A stretch of DNA of 64,000 nucleotides from Candidatus Planktophila versatilis (GCF_002288265.1 NZ_CP016778.1:248001-312000); one strand, 5' to 3'; counted from the stretch's first letter, positions 1 through 10,565 are shown. Notes: generated by a model from the letters alone, not told the origin. Numbers and translations: made by a program.

Positions 1-566
1 GCGCTAGGCGTTGATATTGTGCGCAAGTCACCAAGTATGACGCCCTCTTTAGATAGGACCTGAGAATTAACTTCCCACCACACGCATCCAGTTTCGGCGG
101 CAACCTGGACTGCGCCACAAACAAATTCGCTGCATGCCTTCACTTGGGAAGCCAGATTGGTCTTTGCCGAGATAACGCTCACCAACTCTTTGCTTGTCGG
201 CACCTTGGCATAGATTCCTGATTCAAACTCAAAGTCCACCGGTGGCCACTTTGGTTTCGGTGACGGAGTAAGCCTTATCTTCTTTCGAGGCTTTGGCTTG
301 GGTTTTGGTTTTGGCTTTGGTTTAGCCGAGACGGTGGGTTTAGCAGTTGTCGTAGATGTCGTTACCGTCGCTTTGGGTGTTGCTGTTGCTTTAGCTGTGG
401 GCTTTGGCTTTGTAGTTGGCTTAGCAGTGGCCTTTGGTGAAGCCTTCACACTCGCCTTGGCTGTCGGCGTTGGTGTTGGCTTCTTAGTTGCAGCGTCGGC
501 ACTGGTTGCGGCAAAGGCAAGGCAGAGCGCAAGTACAAGTGCTGACTTTTTCAGTCGCGCTCCCAC
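1..566 (-). CDS. secreted Lys/Pro-rich protein, partial (runs off left edge)
   Basis: No family recognised. Reading the minus strand from a GTG at 566 gives a basic start (MGARLKK), a hydrophobic stretch and an AxA-like site near residue 25, so it is probably a Sec signal peptide. Residues about 27-97 are low complexity, made of Ala, Thr, Lys and Pro and ending in a (KP) repeat. A more ordinary domain with two Cys and a WW pair follows until the window edge. The start overlaps the end of the upstream ABC permease gene by 16 nt, suggesting translational coupling. The plus strand here shows a Gly/Phe-rich open frame, which is only the shadow of the KP repeat. The export role is inferred and the function is unknown. 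Confidence 0.6.
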   Translation of the reverse strand, partial: MGARLKKSALVLALCLAFAATSADAATKKPTPTPTAKASVKASPKATAKPTTKPKPTAKATATPKATVTTSTTTAKPTVSAKPKPKPKPKPKPRKKIRLTPSPKPKWPPVDFEFESGIYAKVPTSKELVSVISAKTNLASQVKACSEFVCGAVQVAAETGCVWWEVNSQVLSKEGVILGDLRTISTPS

Positions 567-1342
567 TTGAAACTGCGAATTGCCCAGATTAATCCCAGTA
601 CGAGCCATGCGGTAATAATGGCAAAGGTGCGCCCAGTTTCCCAATTGCCGGCAACTTCACGCGTAGCAAATGAGTCAGGTAAGAAGACTGAACGGGCGCC
701 TTGGGTCATCCATTTGAGTGGAAAGATTGCGGCAACTTGCTGCATCCACTGCGGCAGATCGGTAAAGACAAAGAAGACGCCACTGAAGAATTGCAGAACT
801 ATTACAACGGGGGAGACGACGGCAGATGCACCACGGCCAGATTTAGGAACATTGGAGAATGCAATTCCCAGCACCGTTGAACATGCACTGCCAAGAATTA
901 GTAGAGCAGCTAAGAGCAACCATTTATCAGCGCTCTGCGGCAGGTTAACGCCAAAGAAGGCAACGCCAGCAGCCAATAAGAGCGCTACTTGCACCAGCAT
1001 GCTGACAGTGACAAGGATGGCTTTTCCAAGGAAGTAACTACTTGCTGGCATCGGAGTTCCACGTAGTCGCTTGAGCGTTCCAAAGTCGCGCTCCATCGGA
1101 ATCATGATTGCTAGTTGCTGAAAACCCGTATTAACAAGTCCTGATGCAATCATTCCCGCCACAAAATATTGACTAAAGGTAACACCGTCGGCGATCGTGT
1201 TAGAAAATACTGATCCAAAGATGGCAAGCAAGATGAGTGGGAATAACATGGTGAAGACAACTGATTCACGCTGTCGCATAAATTGTTTAATCTCTAACTT
1301 GCCTCGCTGCATACCAATGGAGAGCGCGGTGGGCTTATTCAT
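551..1342 (-). CDS. ABC-2 type transporter permease
   Basis: Membrane subunit of a drug/lipid-type ABC exporter, about 263 aa with six predicted membrane segments typical of the ABC-2 family (DrrB/YadH-like). The motif SGVFFVFTDLPQWMQ near the C-terminus resembles the ABC-2 signature region. The ATG at 1342 is preferred over a TTG at 1354 because it sits in an ATGAATAA overlap with the stop of the ATPase gene. ATPase and permease therefore form a coupled two-gene operon transcribed leftwards. The substrate cannot be told from the sequence. Confidence 0.88.
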   Translation of the reverse strand: MNKPTALSIGMQRGKLEIKQFMRQRESVVFTMLFPLILLAIFGSVFSNTIADGVTFSQYFVAGMIASGLVNTGFQQLAIMIPMERDFGTLKRLRGTPMPASSYFLGKAILVTVSMLVQVALLLAAGVAFFGVNLPQSADKWLLLAALLILGSACSTVLGIAFSNVPKSGRGASAVVSPVVIVLQFFSGVFFVFTDLPQWMQQVAAIFPLKWMTQGARSVFLPDSFATREVAGNWETGRTFAIITAWLVLGLIWAIRSFKWERD

Positions 1343-2189
1343 CGTGACCACCAATCATTTCCAGGTAGATATCTTCTAGTGATGCTCGCTTAATGCTCAG
1401 CTCTGGAATTTCTCCACCAAATTGGGCCGCTAGCTCCGTGACGCGTTCAGTGGGGTTGGCACTCTTCTCACTGCGCACTTGTGCACCATCTCGCCAGGAA
1501 ATAGTGGCAAGTGATGTTGCGCGCCCGCCAAGTTCTGCAGGTGGTGCGATTTCAACAATCCGTCCCTTGATAATGACTGCCACCCGATCTGCCAGTGCTT
1601 CTGCTTCATCAAGGTAGTGAGTGGTAAGAACGATGGTGGCGCCTTCATCGCGCAAGGTGCGAATCAAATTCCAGAATGCTCTACGCGCTTCCGGATCAAA
1701 ACCTGTAGTGGGCTCATCTAAAAAGATTAGTTCCGGACTACCAATAATTCCCAGTGCGACATCTAGGCGACGTCGCTGCCCACCAGAAAGTGTGCGACCT
1801 AAAGCATCAGATTTCTCTGTGAGTCCCACTAATTCAATTACCTCGCGGGCATCTTTCGGATTCTTGTAATAAGTGGCAAAGTGCGAGACGGACTCATAGA
1901 CAGTTAAGTCGCCGGCATCTTGAGTTGATTGAAGAACAATGCCGATGCGATCACGCCATCCTTGTCCGGCGCTGCCTTTAGTTGCTGGGTCAAAACCGAG
2001 AACTTTCACATCACCGGAATCGCGATCACGAAATCCCTCGAGTATCTCCACCGTCGTGGTCTTGCCAGCGCCATTAGGCCCAAGAAGTGCGAAGATTTCG
2101 CCCTGTTCGATTTCAAGGTCAAGCCCATCGACTGCCTGCGTCTGGCCATATTTCTTATGGAGCTGGGAAACGCTGATGACCTTGCTCAT
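1335..2189 (-). CDS. ABC transporter ATP-binding protein (DrrA-like)
   Basis: ATPase subunit of the exporter, 284 aa. Walker A GPNGAGKTT lies near residue 40, signature LSGGQRRRLDVALG near 135, and Walker B ELIFLDEPTTGFDPEARR near 155, followed by the switch His in LTTHYLDEAEALADRV. The C-terminal extension (about residues 220-284) is typical of DrrA/CcmA-type daunorubicin-resistance ATPases. It drives the ABC-2 permease encoded immediately downstream, with overlapping stop and start. Confidence 0.92.
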   Translation of the reverse strand: MSKVISVSQLHKKYGQTQAVDGLDLEIEQGEIFALLGPNGAGKTTTVEILEGFRDRDSGDVKVLGFDPATKGSAGQGWRDRIGIVLQSTQDAGDLTVYESVSHFATYYKNPKDAREVIELVGLTEKSDALGRTLSGGQRRRLDVALGIIGSPELIFLDEPTTGFDPEARRAFWNLIRTLRDEGATIVLTTHYLDEAEALADRVAVIIKGRIVEIAPPAELGGRATSLATISWRDGAQVRSEKSANPTERVTELAAQFGGEIPELSIKRASLEDIYLEMIGGHDE

Positions 2190-2236
2190 AGTGTCATCTT
2201 CTCACTTTGTGGGGCAAAGTGCGAGAAAATGAAGCC

Positions 2237-2554
2237 ATGAGCCCACGTAAGAACTACCCGAAGAATCGTCGGCCGAAGAATAACGATGAAGACCGTGAGA
2301 TTAATCCTTCCAATCAAAGTTTCGAAGAAGATGAAAATGGTTTATGGACTGTTCGTAAATTAACCGGTTCATCTGCAAATAAACCATATCGCTGCCCTGG
2401 TTGTGATCAACTGATCCCGATGGCAACGCCACATACCGTTGCCTGGCTAGATGGCGAAGAAGATAATCGCAGGCATTGGCATAATGCCTGCTGGAGTAAG
2501 CGAAATAATCGTGGCCCGCGCACTGAACGCACGCGCAATGCGCCCCGTTACTAA
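2237..2554 (+). CDS. conserved actinobacterial small basic zinc-ribbon-like protein
   Basis: 105-aa protein beginning MSPRKNYPKNRRPKN, basic at both ends. The centre carries YRCPGCDQLIP, then HTVAWLDGEEDN and RRHWHNACW, a Cys/His arrangement that looks like a small metal-binding fold. Streptomyces and mycobacterial relatives are often labelled 'ATP/GTP-binding protein' with no supporting nucleotide motif, and I see no Walker motif here. It is divergent from the ABC operon with only about 47 nt between starts. Function unknown. Confidence 0.75.
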   Translation: MSPRKNYPKNRRPKNNDEDREINPSNQSFEEDENGLWTVRKLTGSSANKPYRCPGCDQLIPMATPHTVAWLDGEEDNRRHWHNACWSKRNNRGPRTERTRNAPRY

Positions 2555-2574
2555 GTCGAAGTAGACTCACACCA

Positions 2575-3285
2575 ATGTCCGAGCCAATCCGCCCCAGCAC
2601 CGTGCTTGCCGCAACGCGCACGCCATTTACTGTGCTTACCGCTGATGGCCAAACACTTGTAGGAGAAGTTGCTACTCCGATTTCTAATCCAACAACTGCA
2701 ATTTTATGTTGCCACCCCAACCCAACGGGTGGCGGAATGATGGATAGCCACATCTATAAAAAGGCTGCTAACCGATTACCTACAATGGCTGGAGTTACAG
2801 TCGTGCGCTTTAACACTCGTGGAACAAGTAGTGAAGCTGGGACAAGCACGGGTAGTTATGACAATGGACGCGCAGAAAAATACGATGTGGAAGCGATGAT
2901 TGCATACTGCTTTGACACTCTTGGCATCAAAGAGTTATGGGTTATTGGGTGGTCATTTGGAACCAGTATTGCAATTAGCCATGCCCGTGATGTGCGCGTG
3001 AAGGGCTTGATACTGCTGAGCCCCACCTTGCTCGAGATTGTGGATAGCGATCTTGAATTTTGGGCTGCTGATGGCAGACCAGTAGTTGCACTGATTCCCG
3101 AGCATGATGATTACTTAAAGCCAGGGCAAGCACGAAGGCGCTTTAGCGTGATCCCGCAAACCAAGCTGATCGCTGTTGATGGCGCTAAACACCTATGGGT
3201 AGGTGAACCATTTGTGCATAGAGTCTTAAGTGAAATCGTTGCGGTCATTGCCCCGCAGCGATTACCCCTACCTACTGAGATTTAA
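2575..3285 (+). CDS. alpha/beta hydrolase (COG2945-like)
   Basis: 236-aa single-domain alpha/beta hydrolase. The family motif HPNPTGGGMMDSHI (about residues 47-60) forms the oxyanion side. The nucleophile elbow is GWSFG (Ser near 127), and a late His lies in GAKHLWVG. The set resembles the dienelactone-hydrolase-like COG2945 group, whose substrates are mostly unknown. A TAGACT box at 2562-2567 lies 7 nt before the ATG, so the mRNA is probably leaderless. Confidence 0.85.
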   Translation: MSEPIRPSTVLAATRTPFTVLTADGQTLVGEVATPISNPTTAILCCHPNPTGGGMMDSHIYKKAANRLPTMAGVTVVRFNTRGTSSEAGTSTGSYDNGRAEKYDVEAMIAYCFDTLGIKELWVIGWSFGTSIAISHARDVRVKGLILLSPTLLEIVDSDLEFWAADGRPVVALIPEHDDYLKPGQARRRFSVIPQTKLIAVDGAKHLWVGEPFVHRVLSEIVAVIAPQRLPLPTEI

Positions 3286-4397
3286 GACTTTTCTGCGCGA
3301 GGGATAACTACTTCTTCCAGAATTAAGATTATGGAAGCGGCAATTGGTACTGCAAGTAGCCCGCCAACAAGTCCAAGAAGTGATGTACCAATGAGGGCGG
3401 CGATGATTGTTACCGCACCTGGCAGGTTCAGGGTCCGCTTCATGATTTTAGGAGTGAGAATGTAATTCTCAATCTGCACGTAAATGATGTATCCGAGGAA
3501 GGCTGCAATACCTATTGTCACTGATTGTGTGAGGGCAAGTACGGTGAAGATTGCAGCTCCGATGAAGTGTCCAATAAGTGGCACCAGCCCGCAGACAAAG
3601 ATAATGATTCCGATTGCCACAGGCGAAGGAAGACCCAGGATTACTCCGAATATCGTTAAAAAGATCGCAGCCAAGGAAGAGATTAAAACCTGACTTCCAA
3701 CAAATGCTCCCACGCGAGCGATAATTGCATCGGTGAGCAGTGCCACCCGCGGGCGACGACTGGCCGGAACTAGTTTAAGGCCGAGCCCAGTCATCTGATT
3801 AAGTGATGTGATGAAGTAAAGCGTAAGCACCAAAATTGTCAGTGCAGTAAAGGTGCCAGAAAGAACAGTCTTTCCAACGCCAACGACTCCACCGAAGGCA
3901 GAGAACAAGAGCGTGCCATCGGAAGTGACCGAGCTCAATCTTTTTTCTAGGGTATCGATGATCCCGTAGTTTTCATTGATATTTGCGATTGCTGGGTTAT
4001 CTTTTAATTGGCTAAGCAGTGATGGCGCTATCTCAATCAGGTTCGTGCCTTGCGAAATAAGCGGAGGAACAATAAGTGCGCCAAAAAGAACGACTGCGAT
4101 TAGCACCGATACAAAGATTATGGCAACGGCTGAAATACGTGAGAGGCCGCGCTTGCGAATAGCCTCAACTGCTGGGTTTAGACCCATGGCTAAGAAGAGG
4201 GCAACGATGATAAGTACAAATACCTGACTTGCACTTGCAAGTGCCCGCATTAAAACAAATGCACTTAAGGCACCTACTGTTGCGACAAATCCGAAATAAA
4301 ATGGATGAGCGCGGTCCACCGGCGCTCCAGCTGCACCAAAATCTTGTGAAGTTGGTGAATCTTTGACTTTTCGCTTCATTCGCTCTGAAATTGCCAT
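3282..4397 (-). CDS. AI-2E family transporter
   Basis: 371-aa polytopic membrane protein with about eight transmembrane segments and the long soluble-like insertion after the third, as in the PerM/TqsA (AI-2 exporter) superfamily. The C-terminal half carries the conserved glycine-rich VCGLVPLIGHFIGA and VQIENYILTPKIMKRTLNLPG stretches characteristic of this family. Members export small molecules or ions (autoinducer-2, Na+/H+), and the substrate here is unknown. It converges on the hydrolase gene with a 4-nt overlap. Confidence 0.88.
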   Translation of the reverse strand: MAISERMKRKVKDSPTSQDFGAAGAPVDRAHPFYFGFVATVGALSAFVLMRALASASQVFVLIIVALFLAMGLNPAVEAIRKRGLSRISAVAIIFVSVLIAVVLFGALIVPPLISQGTNLIEIAPSLLSQLKDNPAIANINENYGIIDTLEKRLSSVTSDGTLLFSAFGGVVGVGKTVLSGTFTALTILVLTLYFITSLNQMTGLGLKLVPASRRPRVALLTDAIIARVGAFVGSQVLISSLAAIFLTIFGVILGLPSPVAIGIIIFVCGLVPLIGHFIGAAIFTVLALTQSVTIGIAAFLGYIIYVQIENYILTPKIMKRTLNLPGAVTIIAALIGTSLLGLVGGLLAVPIAASIILILEEVVIPRAEKS

Positions 4398-4431
4398 GCT
4401 TTATTGTAAAGCGTAAGAGAGAATAACTCCC

Positions 4432-5679
4432 ATGGCGCTTCGAATAACGGGACTGGGTGAAGAGATTGCTGCCGTCACTGGACTTTCGTGGAACCTGCCA
4501 CTGGAGCAGTGGCCAGAAGATCCGATGCTGGCCGAAAAACGAGGCATCTCCCGCCACGTAGTGCGCTTGGTGCGCTCTACCGATGACCCCGAATCCGAGG
4601 TCTATGCCGTCAAAGAGACGGTGGCAGAGTTTGCAAACCGCGAATACAAGATTTTGCGAGAGCTTACACATCTGAATTCTCCTAGCGTTCAATCGATTGC
4701 CGTCATTGAGGGTCGCACCGATAACAACGGTGAAGAACTTCCCTGCGCCCTCGTCACTAGGTTCTTGCCGTACTCATTGCCCTACCGCGTTGTACTCAGT
4801 GATAAGAACGTTACTGGTGAAGAAGTAACGCTGATGGCCAATGCACTGGCGCTGTTGCTGGTGCGCCTGCACCTGCTTGGTTTCTGGTGGGGCGATTGTT
4901 CACTTTCCAATACTTTATTTCGCAGAGATGCTGAAGCCTATGCCGCCTATCTAGTCGATGCGGAAACGGGTGAGTTTCAAAAAACTTTAACGGCTGGACA
5001 GCGCGAACATGATTTAGAGATTGCCCACTTTAACGTTGCGGCAGAGTTAGAAGATCTACAACTATCGGGTGTTCTCTATCCGGGCATGGACCCAATCCGC
5101 GCAAGTACCGCACTTATCAACCGGTATCACCGGCTGTGGTCTGCACTAAAAGATCGCCAGGTACTTGATCCCACTGATCGCCACGCAGTTGAACGTGCCA
5201 TGCGTCAGCTACATGACCTCGGTTTTGCAGTAGAAGAAGTCTCAGTTTCTATGGAAGAAGGCGAAGATGCAGGACGCTTAGTCTTTCAACCCAAACTTGT
5301 CGCCGCCGGTTATCACAAGAATCGATTACGCGAGCTAATTGGGCTAGAAACAGAAGAGCTGCAAGCAAAAAGACTACTTGCCTCATTTGATCGCTTTCGA
5401 GGCCGTGAAAAATCTCCTAAGCCGCCAGTTGCAGATTCAGCCAAGAGATGGCTTGATGAAGTTTTTAGACCGACAGTTAACTTGATTCCACCAGAGCACG
5501 AGGGAAGAATTGAACTTGCTCAATTTTTTCATGAGACGCTGGAGCACCGTTGGTACTTAAGTGAAAAAGCAGGACATGATGTGGGACTGGAATTTGCGGC
5601 AAAGGCTTATATTGCAGATGTTTTGCCCTTCCGGCGCGATTCTGGCGTCAATGTACGAGTTGATGGCATGATTCAGTAA
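4432..5679 (+). CDS. DUF4032 protein, kinase-like fold
   Basis: 415 aa. Residues about 45-180 look like a degenerate protein-kinase/lipopolysaccharide-kinase lobe: a Lys in VYAVKE, then WWGDCSLSNTLF (catalytic-loop-like) and YLVDAETGEF (DFG-like Asp). The C-terminal half is the actinobacterial DUF4032 region. Family members are not biochemically defined. The stop overlaps the next start by one base (TAATG), so it forms an operon with the thioredoxin/TPR and MFS genes. Confidence 0.85.
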   Translation: MALRITGLGEEIAAVTGLSWNLPLEQWPEDPMLAEKRGISRHVVRLVRSTDDPESEVYAVKETVAEFANREYKILRELTHLNSPSVQSIAVIEGRTDNNGEELPCALVTRFLPYSLPYRVVLSDKNVTGEEVTLMANALALLLVRLHLLGFWWGDCSLSNTLFRRDAEAYAAYLVDAETGEFQKTLTAGQREHDLEIAHFNVAAELEDLQLSGVLYPGMDPIRASTALINRYHRLWSALKDRQVLDPTDRHAVERAMRQLHDLGFAVEEVSVSMEEGEDAGRLVFQPKLVAAGYHKNRLRELIGLETEELQAKRLLASFDRFRGREKSPKPPVADSAKRWLDEVFRPTVNLIPPEHEGRIELAQFFHETLEHRWYLSEKAGHDVGLEFAAKAYIADVLPFRRDSGVNVRVDGMIQ

Positions 5680-6539
5680 TGAGCTTGCCACCTAATTTTT
5701 CTCAGGCAGTAGATTTAAGTTCACTGGGTAAACCAGCGCCAGATACTTCTATTGCGATGCCGGGAATAGTTGTCACTACTGAGAATCTGCAGTCAGAGAT
5801 ACTTCCACTATCAAATACGAAACCAGTAGTAATCATCTGTTGGTCGAATCGTTCTGCCGAATCTGTCACCGTGCTTCGATCACTGGCAAATCTGGAAGCG
5901 GCAGATAATGGAAAGTGGGCGCTAGCAACAGTTGATATCGACACCCAGGCACCTGTTGCCCAAGCCCTGCAAGCGCGCACGATTCCCTATGGCGTTGTCT
6001 TTATCGCAGGCCAAGCAATCCCTTTCCTTGAGCAAGCACTGACTGAAACCCAACTTCGGGAAGTGATGAACAAAATTCTCACCATTGCCGCAAAGCAAGG
6101 AATCGGTGAAGAGCCAGCAGAAAGTTCGGAGCCAGAAGAAGATGAAGCGCTAGCCGCCCTTGATAAGGGAGATTATGAAAGCGCCGAAGCGGCATACAAG
6201 AAACTACTTGCTCGTAAACCGAACGATAATTTTGCAAAGCTTGGGCTTGCGCAAGTGCAACTTCTGCTTCGCACCGAAGGCATTGATGCTCATCAAGTCA
6301 TGGAGTCGGCGGTGAAGAACCCAGATGATATTTCTATTCAGATGCAGTGTGCCGATGTGGAAGTGATGAGTGGATATCTTGAGCCAGGCTTTGAAAGGTT
6401 GTTGCGGTTAGTGCAGATCCTCGATGGGGATGAGCAGAAGATGGTCAAAGATCGCCTCCTTGAACTATTTGCTTTAGTTGATCCTGCTGATCCACGAGTG
6501 ATTAAAGCTCGAGCACAATTAGCAAACGCGCTTTTCTGA
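5679..6539 (+). CDS. thioredoxin-fold/TPR co-chaperone-like protein (YbbN/CnoX type)
   Basis: 286 aa. The N-terminal half (about residues 25-140) is a thioredoxin fold in which the CxxC position reads WSNRS, so the redox cysteines are missing. An acidic linker (EEPAESSEPEEDEA) leads into TPR-like helices to the end. This layout matches the CnoX/YbbN family, holdase chaperones that pass clients to GroEL/DnaK. It overlaps both neighbouring genes by one base. Confidence 0.82.
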   Translation: MSLPPNFSQAVDLSSLGKPAPDTSIAMPGIVVTTENLQSEILPLSNTKPVVIICWSNRSAESVTVLRSLANLEAADNGKWALATVDIDTQAPVAQALQARTIPYGVVFIAGQAIPFLEQALTETQLREVMNKILTIAAKQGIGEEPAESSEPEEDEALAALDKGDYESAEAAYKKLLARKPNDNFAKLGLAQVQLLLRTEGIDAHQVMESAVKNPDDISIQMQCADVEVMSGYLEPGFERLLRLVQILDGDEQKMVKDRLLELFALVDPADPRVIKARAQLANALF

Positions 6540-7744
6540 TGTCATCAGTGATTGACCACAGCAAAGAGAAGAAACTCCTTCATGCTCTCTTTGCTTGTTT
6601 TGGTTTTGGCATTATGGCCTGGCTCCCGCGTTTTCCAGAGGTAAAGGCCAATCTGCAATTAGATAATGGGGCTTTCGGTTCGATTGTGAGCACAGGTGGA
6701 ATTGGTGCATTTCTTGGACTTCTCACCGTTGGGCATATCATCCACAAATTCGGAGCCTTTCGGGTCACGATTACTTCAATTCTTTTACTGTTTTCATCTC
6801 TAGCTTTATTGGTACAGGTGAACTCATCTCTGCCTTTTCTATTCTTTAATGTTTCATTTGGTTTCGGAATTACTGCGGTTCATGTCTGCCTGAATTCACA
6901 TGGCTTTCACCTCCTTGAACGGGGAAAACTCAATGTAATCACCAGTGGAGCCGGTTACTGGAGTGCGGGATCACTTGCCACATCAATCCTCTCCGGGCTA
7001 TTAGTAGGCCGGGTGGCGCTTACGACCCACATCACCATCCTTTCTGTTCTTCTTACTGTGATCATGCTTTCAATAGTGATTCGACTTAAAGCGGTGCTGC
7101 TTGAACCTAATACAAGCACTGATCATGACTACACAATTAAAGACATTTTTACCTCTTTTGAAATTGATTGGCCAGTCAGCCTTGGTATGGCGTGTGTGAT
7201 CTATTTAGAATTTGCACTCGGTGACTGGGGGACAATCTTTCCCAAGGAGCGGCTAGATATCTCGGCGGGCCTGAGTACGGCGCCATTTATTGTTTTCACA
7301 GCCGCCATGATTGTGGGCAGACTCCTCATTGCTCGGTTGCTTAATTTTGCACCGATTCAGATTTGGGCCAAACGTGGAGTTATCTTTGCCGGAATCGGTT
7401 TTGGTGGCTGCATTATTGTGGCAACGCATTTGCCGGCAAATCTGACGTGGTGGTCCTACTCATTGTTCATCCTTGGCTATGCAATGGCAGGCCTTGGCTC
7501 ATCATTTGTGGCACCGTCTTTTTTTGCTGCAGCAAATCGTCGTTCTAAGTTACCGAGTGCTGTGGTGGTGGGTCAGTTTGGTGTGACAAATACTGTTCTT
7601 ACCTTTGCCGTGAAATGGATTGTTGCCTGGACCATTCAGTTCACAGGATCAATCGCACTTGCCATGATGATTCCAACAGCAATGATGCTGGCAACTATCT
7701 TCTTTACAAGCGCTCTCAAACAAGAGAGCGCCAGAGAGAGCTAG
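6539..7744 (+). CDS. MFS transporter
   Basis: 401-aa major facilitator with about 12 hydrophobic segments. The fold is sugar/drug-permease-like (FucP/YbjJ-related group), including the early motif WLPRFPEVKANLQLDNGAFG, typical of YbjJ-type proteins. Its ATG overlaps the preceding stop (TGATG), and it ends only 1 nt from the convergent aceE stop. Substrate unknown. Confidence 0.85.
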   Translation: MSSVIDHSKEKKLLHALFACFGFGIMAWLPRFPEVKANLQLDNGAFGSIVSTGGIGAFLGLLTVGHIIHKFGAFRVTITSILLLFSSLALLVQVNSSLPFLFFNVSFGFGITAVHVCLNSHGFHLLERGKLNVITSGAGYWSAGSLATSILSGLLVGRVALTTHITILSVLLTVIMLSIVIRLKAVLLEPNTSTDHDYTIKDIFTSFEIDWPVSLGMACVIYLEFALGDWGTIFPKERLDISAGLSTAPFIVFTAAMIVGRLLIARLLNFAPIQIWAKRGVIFAGIGFGGCIIVATHLPANLTWWSYSLFILGYAMAGLGSSFVAPSFFAAANRRSKLPSAVVVGQFGVTNTVLTFAVKWIVAWTIQFTGSIALAMMIPTAMMLATIFFTSALKQESARES

Positions 7745-7745
7745 C

Positions 7746-10466
7746 TCAGCCAGAACCTTCGGTGTTGCCGGCATCTGCAGCGTGCACATCAAAGATTCGG
7801 TATTTATCGATAGCTTCTTGCACAACAGATTCTTTTACTTCCCCTGCCTTAGCAAGCTCGGCAAGTGTTGCCACCGTAATTGATTCGGCATCGACCTTAA
7901 AGTGGCGACGAAGTGCACCGCGTGTATCGGAAAGACCAAAGCCATCGGTACCAAGTGAGTGGAATTGATTTGGTACCCATGGTGAAATCTGGTCCTGCAC
8001 CGCGCGCATGAAGTCAGAGACGGCAATAACCGGCCCTGGTGTTCCAGCAAGCTTGTCATGGACGTAGGCACTCTTCTTATCACTTGGATTGAGCATGTTA
8101 TGGCGATCTACTTCTAGCCCATCACGACGAAGTTCATTCCAGGAAGTCACAGACCAGACCGAGGCTGCAACGCCCCAATCTTCGGCGAGTAACTTCTGTG
8201 CCTTAATGGCCCAGTTGACTCCCACACCAGATGCCAGAATTTGAGCATTCTTCTTGCGCTGCTTTGAGGCAGGTGCATAGAGATAAATTCCCTTGAGCAA
8301 ACCTTCAAGATCAAGGTTTGCCGGCTCTTCTGGTTGCAGGTATGGCTCGTTATAGACAGTCATGTAGTAATAAATATTTTCACTGTTCTCGCCATACATC
8401 CGGCGCAGGCCATCTTTAAAGATATGGCCTACTTCGTAAGCAAAGGCAGGATCGTATGCAACCACTGCTGGGTTAGTTGCAGCCAGCAGATGCGAATGTC
8501 CATCTTCATGTTGCAGGCCTTCACCGTTCAAGGTGGTGCGCCCGGCTGTTGCGCCCATGACGAATCCACGTACTAACTGGTCAGAGGCGGCCCAGAAGGC
8601 ATCTCCAGTGCGCTGGAATCCAAACATGGAGTAGAAGATGTAGATCGGAATCATTGGTTCATCATGTGTGGAGTAGGAAGAGCCAACTGCGGTAAAGGAT
8701 GCAACTGATCCCGCTTCGTTAATTCCTTCGTGCAAAATCACGCCAGTAGTTGATTCCTTATAAGAGAGCATGAGTTCGCGGTCCACCGCCATGTATTGCT
8801 GACCATGAGGGGAGTAGATCTTTAGCGTTGGGAACAATGAATCAAGACCAAATGTGCGAGCCTCATCAGGGATGATCGGGACGATGCGGCTGCCAAGTCC
8901 TGGATCTTTGACCAAGTCTTTGAGCATACGAACAAATGCCATCGTTGTGGCAATCTCTTGCTGACCTGAACCACGGCGCACAGATTCATAGACTTCATCT
9001 GCCGGCTGTGGCAAAGGCTTTGAAACTTTGCGACGACGTGGAATTGATCCACCTAATTCTCGGCGACGCTCTTCCAGATATTTCATCTCAGGTGAATCAG
9101 CTGGTGGGCGGTAGTAAGAAGGTGTGTATTTATCTAACTTGTCATCAGTCAGCGGAATATTAAGGCGATCGCGGAATTCGATAATGTCTTCCAGCGTCAT
9201 CTTCTTCATTTGGTGAGTGGAGTTACGTCCTTCGAAGTGCGAACCAAGAGTCCAGCCCTTAATGGTCTTGGCCAGGATGACGGTTGGCTTTCCATTTTTC
9301 TGCACCGCAGCGGTGTATGCGGCAAAGAGTTTGCGATAGTCGTGGCCACCGCGCTTGAGTCCCCAGACTTGATCATCAGACCAACCTGCGATCATTGCGG
9401 CAGTGCGTGGATCGCGACCAAAGAAGTGTTCGCGAACAAATGCGCCACTTTCGGCCTTAAATGTTTGGAAATCTCCATCGAGGGTGGTGTTCATCAAATT
9501 AACGAGAGCGCCTTCACGATCTTGTGCCAGTAGTGGATCCCATTCGCGGCCCCAGACAACTTTGACCACATTCCAACCGGCGCCACCGAACATTGATTCC
9601 AGCTCTTGAATAATCTTGCCATTACCGCGCACCGGACCATCGAGGCGCTGCAAGTTACAGTTCACAACAAAGGTGAGGTTATCGAGCTTCTCGCGAGAGG
9701 CCAGACCGATTGCGCCAATGGTGTCGACCTCATCCATTTCACCGTCGCCTAAAAATGCCCAAACATTTTGATCACTTGTATCTTTAAAGCCACGGTTATG
9801 TAAGTAGCGGTTATAGCGTGCTTGATAAATTGCATTAATCGGACCAATACCCATAGACACCGTTGGGAATTGCCAAAACTCTGGCATTAAACGTGGGTGT
9901 GGGTAGGAAGATAATCCGCCGCCTTGGTGTGAGAGTTCTTGGCGAAATCCATCGAGTTGATTTTCAGTAAAACGTCCTTCGAGAAATGCTCGTGCATACA
10001 TTCCAGGACTGGCGTGACCTTGGAAGAAGATTTGATCTCCGCCACCAGGATGATCTTGTCCGCGGAAGAAGTGGTTAAAACCAACTTCATAGAGGGAAGC
10101 AGATGAAGCGTAGGTAGAGATGTGTCCGCCGACGCCCACACCTGGACGCTGCGCGCGGTGCACCACCATCGCTGCATTCCAGCGATTAAATCTGCGAATA
10201 CGACGTTCCATTACTTCATCGCCAGGAAATTCTGGCTCGTGTTCTGGGGAGATTGTGTTGATGTAATCAGTGGTGCGAAGTTGGGAAATTCCGATGTTCT
10301 TCTCTTGCGCCCGGCGAAGCAGGGAGAGCATCAAATAACGGGCGCGGACTGGACCTGCTGCTGTGAGGGCGGCGTCGAAGGAGGCCTGCCACTCTGCCGT
10401 TTCACCTGGATCCGTATCTACAAGTTGATCGATTATCTGATCTGGGAATCCATCGAATTCAGTCAT
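7746..10466 (-). CDS. aceE: pyruvate dehydrogenase E1 component, homodimeric type
   Basis: 906-aa thiamine-diphosphate enzyme that decarboxylates pyruvate and acetylates the lipoyl domain of E2. The TPP motif is GDGEMDE followed by the [14 protein letters not shown] stretch. HTRs such as [17 protein letters not shown] and the E1 loop [12 protein letters not shown] are intact. The start [10 protein letters not shown] at 10466 is chosen because 42 further upstream codons run through the promoter region and have no homologous look. Actinobacteria use this homodimeric E1. E2/E3 genes are not in the window. It is divergent from the DUF3052 gene. Confidence 0.97.
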   Translation of the reverse strand: MTEFDGFPDQIIDQLVDTDPGETAEWQASFDAALTAAGPVRARYLMLSLLRRAQEKNIGISQLRTTDYINTISPEHEPEFPGDEVMERRIRRFNRWNAAMVVHRAQRPGVGVGGHISTYASSASLYEVGFNHFFRGQDHPGGGDQIFFQGHASPGMYARAFLEGRFTENQLDGFRQELSHQGGGLSSYPHPRLMPEFWQFPTVSMGIGPINAIYQARYNRYLHNRGFKDTSDQNVWAFLGDGEMDEVDTIGAIGLASREKLDNLTFVVNCNLQRLDGPVRGNGKIIQELESMFGGAGWNVVKVVWGREWDPLLAQDREGALVNLMNTTLDGDFQTFKAESGAFVREHFFGRDPRTAAMIAGWSDDQVWGLKRGGHDYRKLFAAYTAAVQKNGKPTVILAKTIKGWTLGSHFEGRNSTHQMKKMTLEDIIEFRDRLNIPLTDDKLDKYTPSYYRPPADSPEMKYLEERRRELGGSIPRRRKVSKPLPQPADEVYESVRRGSGQQEIATTMAFVRMLKDLVKDPGLGSRIVPIIPDEARTFGLDSLFPTLKIYSPHGQQYMAVDRELMLSYKESTTGVILHEGINEAGSVASFTAVGSSYSTHDEPMIPIYIFYSMFGFQRTGDAFWAASDQLVRGFVMGATAGRTTLNGEGLQHEDGHSHLLAATNPAVVAYDPAFAYEVGHIFKDGLRRMYGENSENIYYYMTVYNEPYLQPEEPANLDLEGLLKGIYLYAPASKQRKKNAQILASGVGVNWAIKAQKLLAEDWGVAASVWSVTSWNELRRDGLEVDRHNMLNPSDKKSAYVHDKLAGTPGPVIAVSDFMRAVQDQISPWVPNQFHSLGTDGFGLSDTRGALRRHFKVDAESITVATLAELAKAGEVKESVVQEAIDKYRIFDVHAADAGNTEGSG

Positions 10467-10565
10467 GGCCGTATTCTCGCCCAAAATGGGTGCAAGCACA
10501 AAAAAAGAAGGGTAAGTACAGGTGAAACCCTTGTAAATATTCGTCACATTCGGTGGACTTATCCC

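Noticed and set aside
298-570. Plus-strand Gly/Phe/Val-rich frame
   Set aside because: It is the exact opposite strand of the Lys/Pro repeat of a secreted protein with a signal peptide; low complexity on one strand creates the open frame on the other.
10122-10565. Long N-terminal extension of the DUF3052 gene
   Set aside because: It runs antisense through the start of aceE and its promoter. Family length and a GGTGGA ribosome site place the start at 10566.
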